A stretch of DNA of 55,817 nucleotides from Gammaproteobacteria bacterium (GTDB taxonomy: Bacteria > Pseudomonadota > Gammaproteobacteria > Arenicellales > CAJQKF01): contig JAUIEZ010000013.1 of NCBI GenBank assembly GCA_030429665.1, positions 1-55,817 of the forward strand, in the 5' to 3' direction. Made by a program: the position numbers and the translations under genes. Under the pieces are notes generated by a model. The model saw only the letters and a list, made by a program, of their open reading frames with translations, did not search any database and was not told where the DNA came from. This document shows, in pieces, positions 53,601 to 55,817 of this stretch. Numbering within the stretch: position 1 is the stretch's first letter; the number at the start of each line of letters is the position of its first letter.

Positions 53601-54052
53601 TGCCCACCGTGCCGCCGGATCCCGAAATCGAGATCAGGCACGACTGCGACGCGAACCCGGGGCTTTGTCCCGATGTCACATTGCAAAACTGCTTGCGCAA
53701 TCCGGCGGCATGTCCGTTCGTGATCCGCGTTCCCGGGTGCGAGGACAACCTCGAATCGTGCGTGCCGGTGACGATCGTCGACTGCCTGGTATCGCCGGAA
53801 GCCTGTTATCTCGTGCCCTGCAACGGGGATCCCGAGAACTGCAAGTTCACCCACTGGTTCGAAAAATATACCGGCCGGCCGTTCACGCCGATCCGGGGAA
53901 ATTCCGTCGCGCGGCACGATGAGTCGCCCTACGAGATTACGGTGTGCAACGGCGTCAACCTGTTCGGCCAGAACGAGGAATGCAACCCGGTTAACGAGGA
54001 GATCGAGATCTTCGAGATTCGCGAGCCGCTTTATTCCACCGATCGGCTCTGA
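32663..54052 (+). CDS. Giant TpsA exoprotein (filamentous-haemagglutinin/LktA-like adhesin, about 7,129 residues)
   Basis: One uninterrupted 21.4-kb gene; GTG start overlaps the TpsB stop. Residues 1-45 are an extended signal peptide. The TPS secretion domain covers about 47-300, with NRI (102-104) and NPNGMIFG (126-133). GTWLLDPEDIVI (426-437) and a second copy near 830 are FHA-family marks. An acidic linker covers about 537-677, and helix-like inserts lie near 1210-1316 and 1400-1475. A seven-unit super-repeat spans 1773-3423, then Gly/Ala-rich repeats to about 4270, GGG-ISVN repeats to about 5120, non-repeat inserts at about 5170-5375 and 5640-6000, 70-residue repeats at about 6456-6623 and a Cys ladder at 6995-7060. 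The repeats should fold as a right-handed beta-helix, giving a very long surface fibre secreted through TpsB. Lysine is scarce and Asp abundant. Adhesion is family inference; the ligand is unknown. Confidence 0.93.
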   Translation: MNALARFSRYTVALTMRVAQWMRRRLPGALAAVTLVASNPGFAAPEGGVISAGLGAIERPAAGRVVVRQESSSMVADWRSFDVDQGESVRFDQPGASAAVLNRIHDADPSRIMGTVSANGRVFLANPNGMIFGQTAVVDVGALVATTLSIDDERFMRGEYRFDRGGSGSIVNRGVLRAADGGSISLIADAVRNDGLIVANLGQVHLAAGGSAVLDFDGDGLIGFEVGAGEVADALSEAHNSGRIESFGGQVLMTAKTANQVISSVVNNDGMISADSVVSDGGRIRLVGDDRVENAGALSARGARLGGTIDVLGEEVVVRGRGRLDASGAAGGGTIHVGGSYQGGGPLPNARNTVIEAGATLRADATVRGDGGKVIVWADDATRVDGRISARGGPLGGDGGFVETSGRRVLDFSVPVDVSAPAGTGGTWLLDPEDIVIDNAKAGSIVATLNEGGNVSVKTSAEGEGEGNITVAAAIEKTAGDDAALTLDAHNRIDVDAPITSTSGKLDVNLLAGRKININNTIDTNAGNLSARITGAAQAASDASGPETTSDGASAVVDQGSADDAPFADTPTGPDDDSGLQAGSVADGPNDDAPAGEQDVLEGIAANAMGNDTTASPSAPGPVAAVDGQGDVASTGSAGDVSLVPDESATLLDMAPVYDADVGVVVADPVTGGDAGIDMRGAIRARGSAVELAGGDGTAHVSGVIDVSDETGAGGSVRITADDIVFEGATIDASGENAGSVDIGADANGRPSAETGASVVIDEDSEIRADARGSGDGGRVAVWSNDVTSYRGAISASGGPAGGDGGFVEVSSKQRVNLHGGVFDVSAPNGAAGTVLIDPVTLDVTTDQFMPGGNLVLQADERITVADGVVISTRDIGAGTDHLNDASVGDSGDLTLTSPLIEVGDGAQLLAFADNGFASGDILLEAVIANDPLAVTDDGVVEIVAGISVDGSVIRGGRVELLANAQSTVVYDDTTTYTGGGQYADVTARLGARLGHGFQDDPVFGGVSVASAAATIDILGSQLIADSDIFVSANALASATVQTHDEALSLAYGESSTLATVTVAEGSALHAGNDATLEATTTNVTTSATNALSSQVFRPVTNPSNKALVTLAVADTNATTIASVDDDSSIDAGGTAAVGARNTKTVATLSAANAFRNGTLGQSTALSFADVFTQARVDGMVTAADLDVIANSTTVSSNTGALAGFKGVAATKQAYQDVSGQLNAFFIDQTLQHALGISLDTAIPDVGSLFSDAYDDLSQGFHDNFGATLPDTATFEEQVVNPVTQEIEDRVYRALVWELPGSSAFSDHVNETNAIVGANAVIKVDNDVDINATMLDDGVQNFSHSAVQLYDSAYYPTNPNQQRDVTSVALLATIHDNDANAIIEGGAVVDAGGALNVEARTELPNDGIIWPDTSPIDEAAEKLSAIDLSLRNLSDAKAQLGGIFDDFKQDLRDEGDILAGLVTTSAKARAGTRNRRFGSADAIGIAGSANLIKIDNHAVAGIGDGAQINQDPAFRGGGQNVTVSADAALDTVNLSGNIGVIPPPEDTGITGGDPSNKGKFLGVDKASRDTNGAGSSLLGLRMGNGAVAEIGSGVALYADELVVDATSNISNISASVASGTGERYGIKGSFLGSDIRVDATAKIDDGAIIEANGVGVNAAGIMPRNLNVAVGEINERSPVSSSGVRPDDRWAAAVVDNRLARNVDAFIGNRDGESIDAGSVNAGAVNLSVSNSGVIEGYSLAVDRTTGPTVFGNKPPAQNMNYNNRYAFRQGRGTHFGIRASIDVSRNTIEDDSSVYINGGTAVTSSEGIHLDAQSANEISAFAGAATLMSDHTGTNSQRGIAGAYAENTIGANTAAYVEQAHILSTPMLELDAITHSTISGIAAGGAISNATDAIVGSVVYNAIGNAPDPLGQAPAMPDFGTLAYLSETEIGADTLVRVNASETSVIDAIAGAFAKSNRGGYGGAFAINAVGNRVDSWIVDSRVETPGALSLTAVSDAMIESFAAAIAKGGEDAYVGAMGWNDILNDTAASIFGSAPGNTEIEAGSLSLSAVDTSLIDSKVGAFGDAGNQGIGVSAAFNDIDNSIRAGIDGATANSDDDLVVHAESTAEIRTLAGGYTESEGDGLSASYADNDIVTTVDAFITGGAVVETGAGGVSLGATTDNFVELLAATIAATGNSSGGSGGSVGGGSSAYRNGGGTYYGLGISGDVAFNNIFDMVTARIDGDSVVTSGGDVSLSTLNESDIDNFTGAIEKTNDPNGTGIAGAYSDNTIGGAALASIASATVTAGGNVHLTADRAGDIFGIAIGIATGGALDLAGSVSNNTINTATGAALDGAVVNAANVRLAATDESGIFSIGGAAVNQGGSNAQNARGRSIRGGVGAGIAINDIGNITRAVIDNSQVETGAVDLVATTTGQIQSIAGAVANGSANMLGGALSWNEIGNTTEALIRNGLGARTVHAGSAVTLQAADTSTIESLAGQITRTDSSAIGASVAYNQVGNVVDSRIDNARVVSDGTLTLDADTTSNIATLVGGLVIAGADNISASLAINDITTATVSRIGAGADVDAAGAVLLDADATADIDVLSFSIASGAPDNGGGSSGGSVASNPSGASGRNGTNFGVNISADVVLNSIATQTAARVVGGATVDTLDAVTLDADSTSDIEAFAGAVQLAGNPNVSAAGAYVRSDIADLTEALVDGAAVGAGGPLSLQASHGGGITGIAVGGAKGGKFNLAGSVSHNVIGNDTRAAIDAATVTGQSTINLGAVDDFDIVAVGGAVSFGGVNAGLGAGIALNDVASETTAAITGSDVFAGDQLALDAQTTGDIWSVSAAVSRGDNALAGTVSINTVDNVTNAVVANNVDTVLADTVTIKAANDAGIHALAGSVGLGGNLGIGGAAAYNRIGNQTFASIDNDMVNVPGGVSVLAENDAFIETLVGGVAIAGTEAISVSVALNEIMSLTQASITDGALVFAGGPVLVDADSDSDIDALAVSATVTGVNVGGGSTGNSSGQGGTQQSSSQGGFGVGISGDVVLNTIADTTTAFIDAASQVTTPDLVHVTATNASDIDAIAGALNLAVGSSGAGLAGAYVQNDIGGDTSAYVDNAVLDAGDVYIGAARNNLATKRGGQPVPDGSAAADTTDGIFAIAAGGTFGGQGGIAGSVANSLVTGTTRAFVQNASVIADGNVVVEAVDDADIFGIGGAVAVSSLGGFGPGLSINRIEGETVAGIYDGAVDAGGEVRVKAERLADVSAIAGAIGVSHGNGLGVAGSFSFNRIDSQTRAEIAGGSGLLAVEAVEDVVVHATDDSSIHSLSGAIGFGSVAIGMSAAYNEIANMTSAGIVDAEVSSTDGSVVVDSDSSSFTETLVAGIGASTSVAASGSAAVTRYESVTDAFISDAVISADDNVLVLADADNEVDALAAGLQASTSVGLGGAVIVNVFDNATSARIDEGALVNARANGDAAVVNTGALDSTTTTNNGAVLASKAAIDAPRTPGEVELNDTVADDARANTYELNKALGGRVTEQVKGVAVAAVSTDDVETIGVNASGAGTAGVAAAPTVNILGATVTSTIDDASVNQDKTNIDDAQAVRVNAGNHSVANTYGGGGGAGGSAGVGAALGMSLSEKTTIAAITGSDVDAAGGVDVNARASGEYSALSIGLGLGGAAGIAGSAGVVTTDNMTRAYIDNANVNAFGDIGIGASDVTNIDLLSGGIAGAGTAAVGVAANVVVARSHTDAFIAGESRVNAMGYLDVEARNDVDLFDIAAAGTLAGTVGVSAGVGVKVIENTAEAYITGASEINQDAAYDGAAQDVSVTAIDDLDVFGVDAALGIGGTAGVGAGVDLVVANNTANAYIDDGIVVDAGRDIAVLADTSKEVVSISVGLGAAGKVGAGGAASVVVIGGAIDGDGAAAIDLVRNGTTGEVDDPNTPQDESQVPVAEADKENYDVNDLDAHFVGNPLVDMNGNSLLVANPGSPTTTRDQFAQTLATRVENSTNGLSVIEYFAEGTTVPDAGTNAWIGVGATVDAGRDVNVSAVNTVDLDIVSGGVGVGAFAGIGGGVGIGLVTDSTNAWIGGLTTIDAGRDVNVTAFDGHELVADPSGPLVARESQVIGAAGGAGIVGLGAAVAVQNRTSTTRAYLDSNAWVNNARDVNVTSQQVHRLRSDVVNVGIGGVAGGGSYSQARSTGDAAAYLGVGAKIGDTDDPQKRVDNLRLIADADLDADAHTVGITGGLVGGTGSGTNAQTNTDVDAFIGMSSVVDVEEDVLVEATSDSTSTAAVESGSGGVISVNVNLTDARSFTRVDAGVLDSAKVFARDLTLRAEEIGAVTADAQSAGGALLSVQGAGAYAGADSGITAVLADAAEAVLERDALVLADSELEVYSEATAAGGGAVSINGNGAEAKSVSGVTARAGGDVKADTLSVVANAANADGDPNHRVRANASSAGGGLVSVNAGGAVADGTSTIVAAIADDAVVETFGAANVTGRAVQLVEVDVTSPGGGGISVNQGAGTTTSTVNLDTRVGKRANVDAASLKLEALALNEANPGDVVTDDSATSEPTARAEGGGISSTNVAGATATATSTVNAIIDDDAVIDVDGKVDVLANVEQSAAAALLAAGGGIISTNITTGKATSNLTARARIGKRVDIDAGSLLVDATTDNLARSGMAAAGGGIISVNGGGVQAIATTDADALIDEAIGSDAVIDVTGDARVLAGATQSAEIYLTAPGGGAISVNAGDASTTSTVNADATIGGEVEVEADNLTVQSTATNDANPGDGENDPTVRAEGGGAISVNVASAGVTATTTANAVIGPSAQVSVDNALEVKSDATQQAHIAALNAGGGAVSVNVGSVSATSNVTSLAKIGTGVNFDPVSVLVDAQGNNTFTANTKTTGGGAISVNVGGNTATGTMNVDAVIDDDAVADDPGADVTISARGEQSGKVTGDSRGGGLIDVSTAAADVDSTLHVNSRLGKRVDLDIGSLDMDAFAENIAEAETFVFNGGFIAVGSAKVESTTTTSSTALIDDEAKVTTAEDIDMTALGRHRAKVHSEAESGGFVAVNSGDVAGNVLASGDIEVSAGTGSDVVLRTRDLSIFAGVNVDANGNGLSTDADAGYGVFSDGFVQAGGFIGVSGATFKASSTPDVFAGLGANNDVIARNVDIDAVQQAYASATTESGADGFIAAGAVSTDASIGIFGVTYPQSTITQLRPYFTENFQTVYMPDPDPGDLEFYFPADDLDGNYPQYRTAKGGYVPHTDDEGRVLPVVEQFIFLNEKVGYTTVSVDVGDGLEDAAVLVDENGMVIGVDTTSGAFQAERNANDHVVLVLDGDDNPVPLGGDAPGLLVIDDTIDNGSRVEIEADPTLRFELSLVPVYTEEQVVVYDYSNPDYTAISGRVEAAIGDNTSVFATGEISVDADGTADSVSDARGSGHGFSAGYGARSRAFVANDIIANIGDGASLVAQSQDGGSADVTITATRKTSADAIARATAGAFTVPHLIPAATSFIASSVDTTVGDGAHISADNVTLKSESDYLLASADSMATVGSFDTAIWVDAYTTVAAPVAVTVKENATITGRNKVTLAANLLDVADGKDGKVTAFSHKAGDAAFDTGFQYAETKSDLDAFVDFRDTAEIHTLDVDFQARLDSNTEVNAKTTTNSALIDPNTGYNSSADAQVHWDGTVFMLDSVGQELLIHPDGRIETLLGEITASYDALGNIIVGDLVKDEIGRVRVVAEKPGYSYNFLDGVGPSATHEEYSGVENPNGFIIDRGELVYSNVYPYVKIVNESDNDLYLGKIILASPDSALPEFVVSAENIERDSFPDWSAERSGIVNWFNRVTDADGFTNDPSVLFGDQNPLGVVAPNLLTITEADGPRSINIFGETGADVIFTDIVDSEENVAGIPGSVYVSNEAGRILSEGNVARIETHLFDAQAFGNGIGTAGDPIDVRLWPDGAQPGSLGAFADGDIFLRTRLFDRGALVVPTLPEPTEIPGTVEIRDVTSSSDIHLDLVYDADFSLCCTSQFVIKGTVQALDSVNITVDDDARLDIDGIVMAGVENYVVDIDAGGNVSLDLTNVDISTPRLLADGSTVLVDYTDAEWFGFETAIVGNTIVLPDIVHRPGAIDIQGAEPASDWLTGDGSLRVLDGYSHVTVNNDSNFDLELHTIDIDQAETASVQVNADTDVQTDEYDDIDVSTFGNAAGLIKVNASQSTDVVLAEQLLNSSGLTDIGIDSAAGGDIRQLGNTQLIRARDIDLVAEGGGIGSVAAPIRTDLTGGDLYARSQGDIHIHEILGDLHLESALAFGPFAGPPSDVFLTAQQSITDANGAPMNIYGHDVELAAQLGSIDTDVYASGAVSAYATLGSIDLDSVLTVLNSTVFADIAFREVIALADLDVDAAAISDVSGSTFDVGGHARFNAVSGDIILGDDPADVVNFGSLTFTGGDVYISEDSGMHLVGDSFGIAGDLLSAGSITEASSVVFDDVANLFAVDDIVLDSAENDFRSTVNSTAVNITLVDANSIELGTTNAAGALNVTALDGTITDVGPASVAGTTTLVATGDIVLDTPANDFMGPVHSNGANTTLVDANDILLGTNAANGDFDVTALGGSITQVPTSAGATVAGVTRLVATEEITMDNTANDFMGPVNARNSALPHDGVVGSNIYLYDSTAIELDEIIAGANLTVAAVGDITDSIGSLIDAPYRANLFSLANIALGDDPTDAVNFGHYGVDALGTDQYGLQLSGDAVAITEKSATNFFGVSEADSLVMNTFGDMTDTGRVTVRGDSRLKVTKGDSIYLDTKTSAYHGDVTFDTVSGTGRINNIRFIDSSDLLLHPLTVDGFLDIAALYRLRTSDRGAVRSLGGDISLNGYNVLEVGEGGVVGPGAVNLAAADGGFGLRPSQAGRSDLFLNGDVRSTGGKVSLLAGDSIIDGGGIVYAPGHASFLARRGAVGSPFSPIRIDINGIATLFQPDEYGSVAGRYQAVTKVLHGSAQPDVSPFFDDVFFRGLPTVPPDPEIEIRHDCDANPGLCPDVTLQNCLRNPAACPFVIRVPGCEDNLESCVPVTIVDCLVSPEACYLVPCNGDPENCKFTHWFEKYTGRPFTPIRGNSVARHDESPYEITVCNGVNLFGQNEECNPVNEEIEIFEIREPLYSTDRL
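34271..34693 (+). repeat. Acidic low-complexity linker inside TpsA
   Basis: About 140 codons rich in Asp, Ala, Ser, Pro and Gly (for example DAPFADTPTGPDDDSGLQAG) interrupt the beta-helix between the two FHA-type blocks. It lacks the alternating hydrophobic pattern of the flanks and is probably disordered. It may act as a flexible hinge between the secretion domain and the fibre. Confidence 0.6.
37979..42931 (+). repeat. Seven-unit super-repeat, four copies, inside TpsA
   Basis: About 28 related units of roughly 57-61 residues, each with the theme GxAGSxxxNxIxNxTxAxI, then a variable Val/Gly turn, an LxAxxxxxI strand and an (I/L)AGA ending, are ordered as a repeating set of seven. The first unit of each set begins FGIRASIDV (37988), YGLGISGDV (39263), FGVNISADV (40514) and FGVGISGDV (41720); the next set would start at 42935. 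Periods are thus 425, 417, 402 and 405 codons. Unit 2 reads xGIAGAYxxNTIG, unit 5 has GAxSWNEIGN-like text and unit 6 GxSAAYNxIxN. Unit 7 of copies 1-3 ends in a Gly/Ser/Asn-rich linker. Confidence 0.85.
43290..45480 (+). repeat. Gly/Ala-rich beta-helix repeats inside TpsA
   Basis: After a non-repeat linker, about nine or ten units of roughly 60-70 residues follow a different theme: GxAGxxGVGAxVxVVxxxTxAYIxxxxxVxAGxDVxVxA, e.g. GGTAGVGAGVDLVVANNTAN and FAGIGGGVGIGLVTDSTNAW. VDAGRDVNVSA-like turns recur at least three times. An insert without the pattern (44390-44680, containing EADKENYDVNDLDAHFVGNP) splits the block. The change in consensus marks a separate duplication history from the super-repeat. 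Confidence 0.7.
45481..48030 (+). repeat. GGG-ISVN repeat block inside TpsA
   Basis: About 16 units averaging 56 codons, each centred on GGG(A/I/L)(I/V)SVN: GGGAVSINGNG, GGGLVSVNAGG, GGGGISVNQGA, GGGIISTNITT, GGGIISVNGGG, GGGAISVNAGD, GGGAISVNVAS, GGGAVSVNVGS and GGGAISVNVGG. The last few weaken to GGFIAVGS and GGFVAVNS. Units alternate between a form with IGKRVxxDAxSLxVxA and a form with IDDDAxIDVDGxVxVxA, giving a two-unit period of about 110-115 residues. The triple glycine probably marks a tight beta-helix corner. Confidence 0.8.
52050..52530 (+). repeat. 70-residue ANDF-type repeats inside TpsA
   Basis: Three tandem units with a period of about 69-71 codons: DIVLDSAENDFRSTVNS, DIVLDTPANDFMGPVHS and EITMDNTANDFMGPVNA, each followed by ITLVDANxIxLGTTNAAG and TALDGTITD-like text and by VAGTTTLVAT. 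This repeat type is common in large FHA-like exoproteins (family knowledge) and is unrelated to the upstream units. Confidence 0.75.
53645..53842 (+). repeat. C-terminal ladder of five C-x6-C loops in TpsA
   Basis: Five C-x6-C loops (CDANPGLC, CLRNPAAC, CEDNLESC, CLVSPEAC, CNGDPENC) are separated by 7, 8, 7 and 4 residues, a period of about 15 (residues 6995-7060). A further pair, C7095 and C7107, follows. The only other cysteines I find are an adjacent pair (TGCTGC at 50651-50656, residues about 5997-5998). Some TpsA proteins, such as HMW1, use a C-terminal disulphide loop to stay anchored in the TpsB pore (established for HMW1); a multi-loop version here is inference. Confidence 0.85.
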
Positions 54053-54130
54053 GAAGCAGCGAACACTTCGGCACGCGACGGCATGTCCTCGCCGTGCATT
54101 CAGCCGGAAACCTGATAGTCGACGGACGAT

Positions 54131-55774
54131 CTAACCGGGCCGCCCGCGCAGATGGCGCACGAGATTGGCTGTCGAGGAATCCATCGACGGGGCATCGCCT
54201 TCGTCGAGCGCTTTCGCCAGCGGCCCCGTGAGCCGCTTGCCGAGTTCCACGCCGAACTGGTCGAACGCGTTGGTATTCCAGATGACGCTTTGCACGAACA
54301 CCTTGTGCTCGTACAACGCGATGAGCATACCGAGCGTGAACGGGTCGAGTCGGCGGTAGGCGAGCGTGTTGCTGGGGCGATTGCCTTCGAATACGCAGTG
54401 CGGCAACCGCGCCTCGATGATTGCGTCATCCAGTCCGTCGGATTGCATGGCGGCGCGGGCCTCCTCTAACGTGCGGCCCATCATCAACGCGCGGGACTGC
54501 GCCAGGCAACTCGCGGCGAGAAGCCGGTGATGGTCCCCGAGGGGATAGTTGCTGTCGGCGGCGAGCAGGAAGTCCACCGGTATGAATCTCGTGCCCTGGT
54601 GCAAGAGCTGGAAAAAGGAATGCTGGCTGTTGCAGCCCGGCTCTCCCCAGACCACGGGGCCGGTCGAATACCCGGTCACGCGGTCTCCGTCGCGATCGAC
54701 GCTCTTGCCGTTGCTCTCCATGTCGAGCTGCTGCAGGAATGCCGGGAAGCGTGCGAGGCACTGGTCATAGGGTACGACGGCGTAGCTGCAGGCATCGAAA
54801 AAGTTGTGATACCACACGCCGAGCAGCGCGAGGATCACGGGCATGTTGGCGTGCAGCGGGGCTTCGCGAAAATGCCGGTCCATGCGGTGAGCACCCGCCA
54901 GCAGCGACTCGAATCGATTCATTCCGATCGCGAGGGCAATCGGCAGGCCGATCGCCGACCACAGCGAGTAGCGCCCGCCTACCCAGTCCCAGAAGCGGAA
55001 CATGTTGGCGGTGTCGATGCCGAAGGCGGCGACCGCCTCGGTGTTCGTCGACAACGCGACGAAATGTCGCGTTATCGCCGATTCGTCGCCCGCGCGTTGA
55101 ACAAACCACTGTCTCGCCGTGCGGGCGTTGGTCATGGTCTCGAGCGTGGTGAAAGTCTTCGAGGCGACCACGAACAGCGTGGTGCGCGCGTCGAGCGACG
55201 CCGTCGCGCGAGCAAAGTGGGCCCCGTCGAGATTCGACACGAAGTGGATGCGCGGTCCTTGGTCGGCATAGGAGGCGAGCGCCTCGCAGACCATGGCGGG
55301 ACCGAGATCGGAGCCGCCGATTCCGATGTTGACCACGTCGGTGATCGGCTGGCCCGTGAAGCCGCGCCAGGTGCCGCCGCGAACCGCTTCGCTGAAGGCG
55401 CGCATGTGTTCGCGCTCGGCGGCCACCTCGCGCATGATATCGGTGCCGTCGACGAGAAGCGCTTCGCCCGGAGGCCGTCGCAGTGCCGTGTGCAGCGCGG
55501 CGCGGTTCTCGGTATTGTTGACGTGCGTGCCGCCGAACATCGCCTCGCGCATCGGTTCCACGCCCCGCTCGCGGGCCAGGTCGACCAGCAGTTCCATCGT
55601 CCTGGTCGTGATGCGGTTCTTCGAGTAGTCTAGCAGCAGGTCGTCGAGCAGCAGGGAAAAGGATTGCGCACGGCCGGGATCGGCCTCGAACATGGAGCGC
55701 ATATGCGCGGAATCCATGTCCCGCCGATGCCTCGCAAGAGCGCGCCACGAGGCGGATTCGGTAAGAGATTTCAT
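54131..55774 (-). CDS. pgi: Glucose-6-phosphate isomerase
   Basis: A complete 547-residue phosphoglucose isomerase interconverting glucose-6-phosphate and fructose-6-phosphate. Family blocks in order: [94 protein letters not shown] (PGI signature 1), [32 protein letters not shown] with the catalytic Glu and His region, and the C-terminal [20 protein letters not shown] with [12 protein letters not shown] (signature 2). It converges on the giant exoprotein gene with only 78 bp between the two stops and no clear intrinsic terminator there. It is presumably housekeeping and marks the return to core chromosome. The ATG lacks a strong ribosome site. Confidence 0.96.
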   Translation of the reverse strand: MKSLTESASWRALARHRRDMDSAHMRSMFEADPGRAQSFSLLLDDLLLDYSKNRITTRTMELLVDLARERGVEPMREAMFGGTHVNNTENRAALHTALRRPPGEALLVDGTDIMREVAAEREHMRAFSEAVRGGTWRGFTGQPITDVVNIGIGGSDLGPAMVCEALASYADQGPRIHFVSNLDGAHFARATASLDARTTLFVVASKTFTTLETMTNARTARQWFVQRAGDESAITRHFVALSTNTEAVAAFGIDTANMFRFWDWVGGRYSLWSAIGLPIALAIGMNRFESLLAGAHRMDRHFREAPLHANMPVILALLGVWYHNFFDACSYAVVPYDQCLARFPAFLQQLDMESNGKSVDRDGDRVTGYSTGPVVWGEPGCNSQHSFFQLLHQGTRFIPVDFLLAADSNYPLGDHHRLLAASCLAQSRALMMGRTLEEARAAMQSDGLDDAIIEARLPHCVFEGNRPSNTLAYRRLDPFTLGMLIALYEHKVFVQSVIWNTNAFDQFGVELGKRLTGPLAKALDEGDAPSMDSSTANLVRHLRGRPG

Positions 55775-55817
55775 GTGGCGTTGCCAGTCCCGGTCACGAG
55801 TCGTGTCATTCTATCAG

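Overview
The window is GC-rich chromosomal DNA from a Gram-negative bacterium, most likely a gammaproteobacterium. The evidence is an outer-membrane OmpW barrel, a lipoprotein lytic transglycosylase (MltF), a YpeA-type acetyltransferase, a two-partner secretion pair, many ATGA/GTGA gene overlaps, and several TTG/GTG starts. I see no tRNA, rRNA, insertion sequence or CRISPR array. I cannot name the genus from sequence alone.

Layout. 0-3.4 kb: end of a spermidine/putrescine-type ABC operon (two permeases, minus strand), divergent from a LysR regulator that overlaps a GNAT acetyltransferase and is followed by a glutathione S-transferase. 3.4-6.3 kb: minus-strand run mscS > mltF > FetB-like permease. 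6.5-13.1 kb: a light/oxidative-stress and tetrapyrrole block. It holds a CPD photolyase, an exported glutathione peroxidase, a MerR regulator carrying the full CarH/LitR adenosylcobalamin photoreceptor signature, DUF2237 and DUF523-DUF1722 proteins, ferrochelatase and a small CbiX-type chelatase. Two intergenic operators, each three 8-bp elements on an exact 11-bp period, tie the photolyase/peroxidase and DUF523 promoters to that regulator. 13.2-19.7 kb: dienelactone hydrolase, a large PAS/GAF/GGDEF/EAL protein, and an exported subtilase with a strong terminator. 19.8-21.9 kb: an exported dienelactone hydrolase and two overlapping half-size permeases. 22.4-27.4 kb: a minus-strand sugar-uptake operon (VOC protein, FGGY kinase, permease, binding protein, ATPase, YpeA). 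27.7-30.4 kb: OmpW, a carboxymuconolactone-decarboxylase-like protein, a decayed hemerythrin-like gene and a CDF metal exporter.

30.8-54.1 kb is the striking part: a TpsB (FhaC/ShlB) outer-membrane transporter whose stop codon overlaps the GTG start of one uninterrupted 21.4-kb gene. That gene encodes a TpsA exoprotein of about 7,129 residues (roughly 0.7 MDa). It has a canonical TPS secretion domain, an acidic linker, and a seven-unit super-repeat present about four times with a 402-425-residue period. After that come a Gly/Ala-rich repeat block, about 16 GGG-ISVN repeats, a short 70-residue repeat set, and a C-terminal ladder of five C-x6-C loops. Cysteine is absent from about the first 6,000 residues. 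pgi (minus strand) closes the window.

The genes suggest a free-living cell that responds to light through B12, takes up sugars and polyamine-like solutes, and displays or releases a giant surface filament. Functions are inferred from family motifs; no similarity search was possible.
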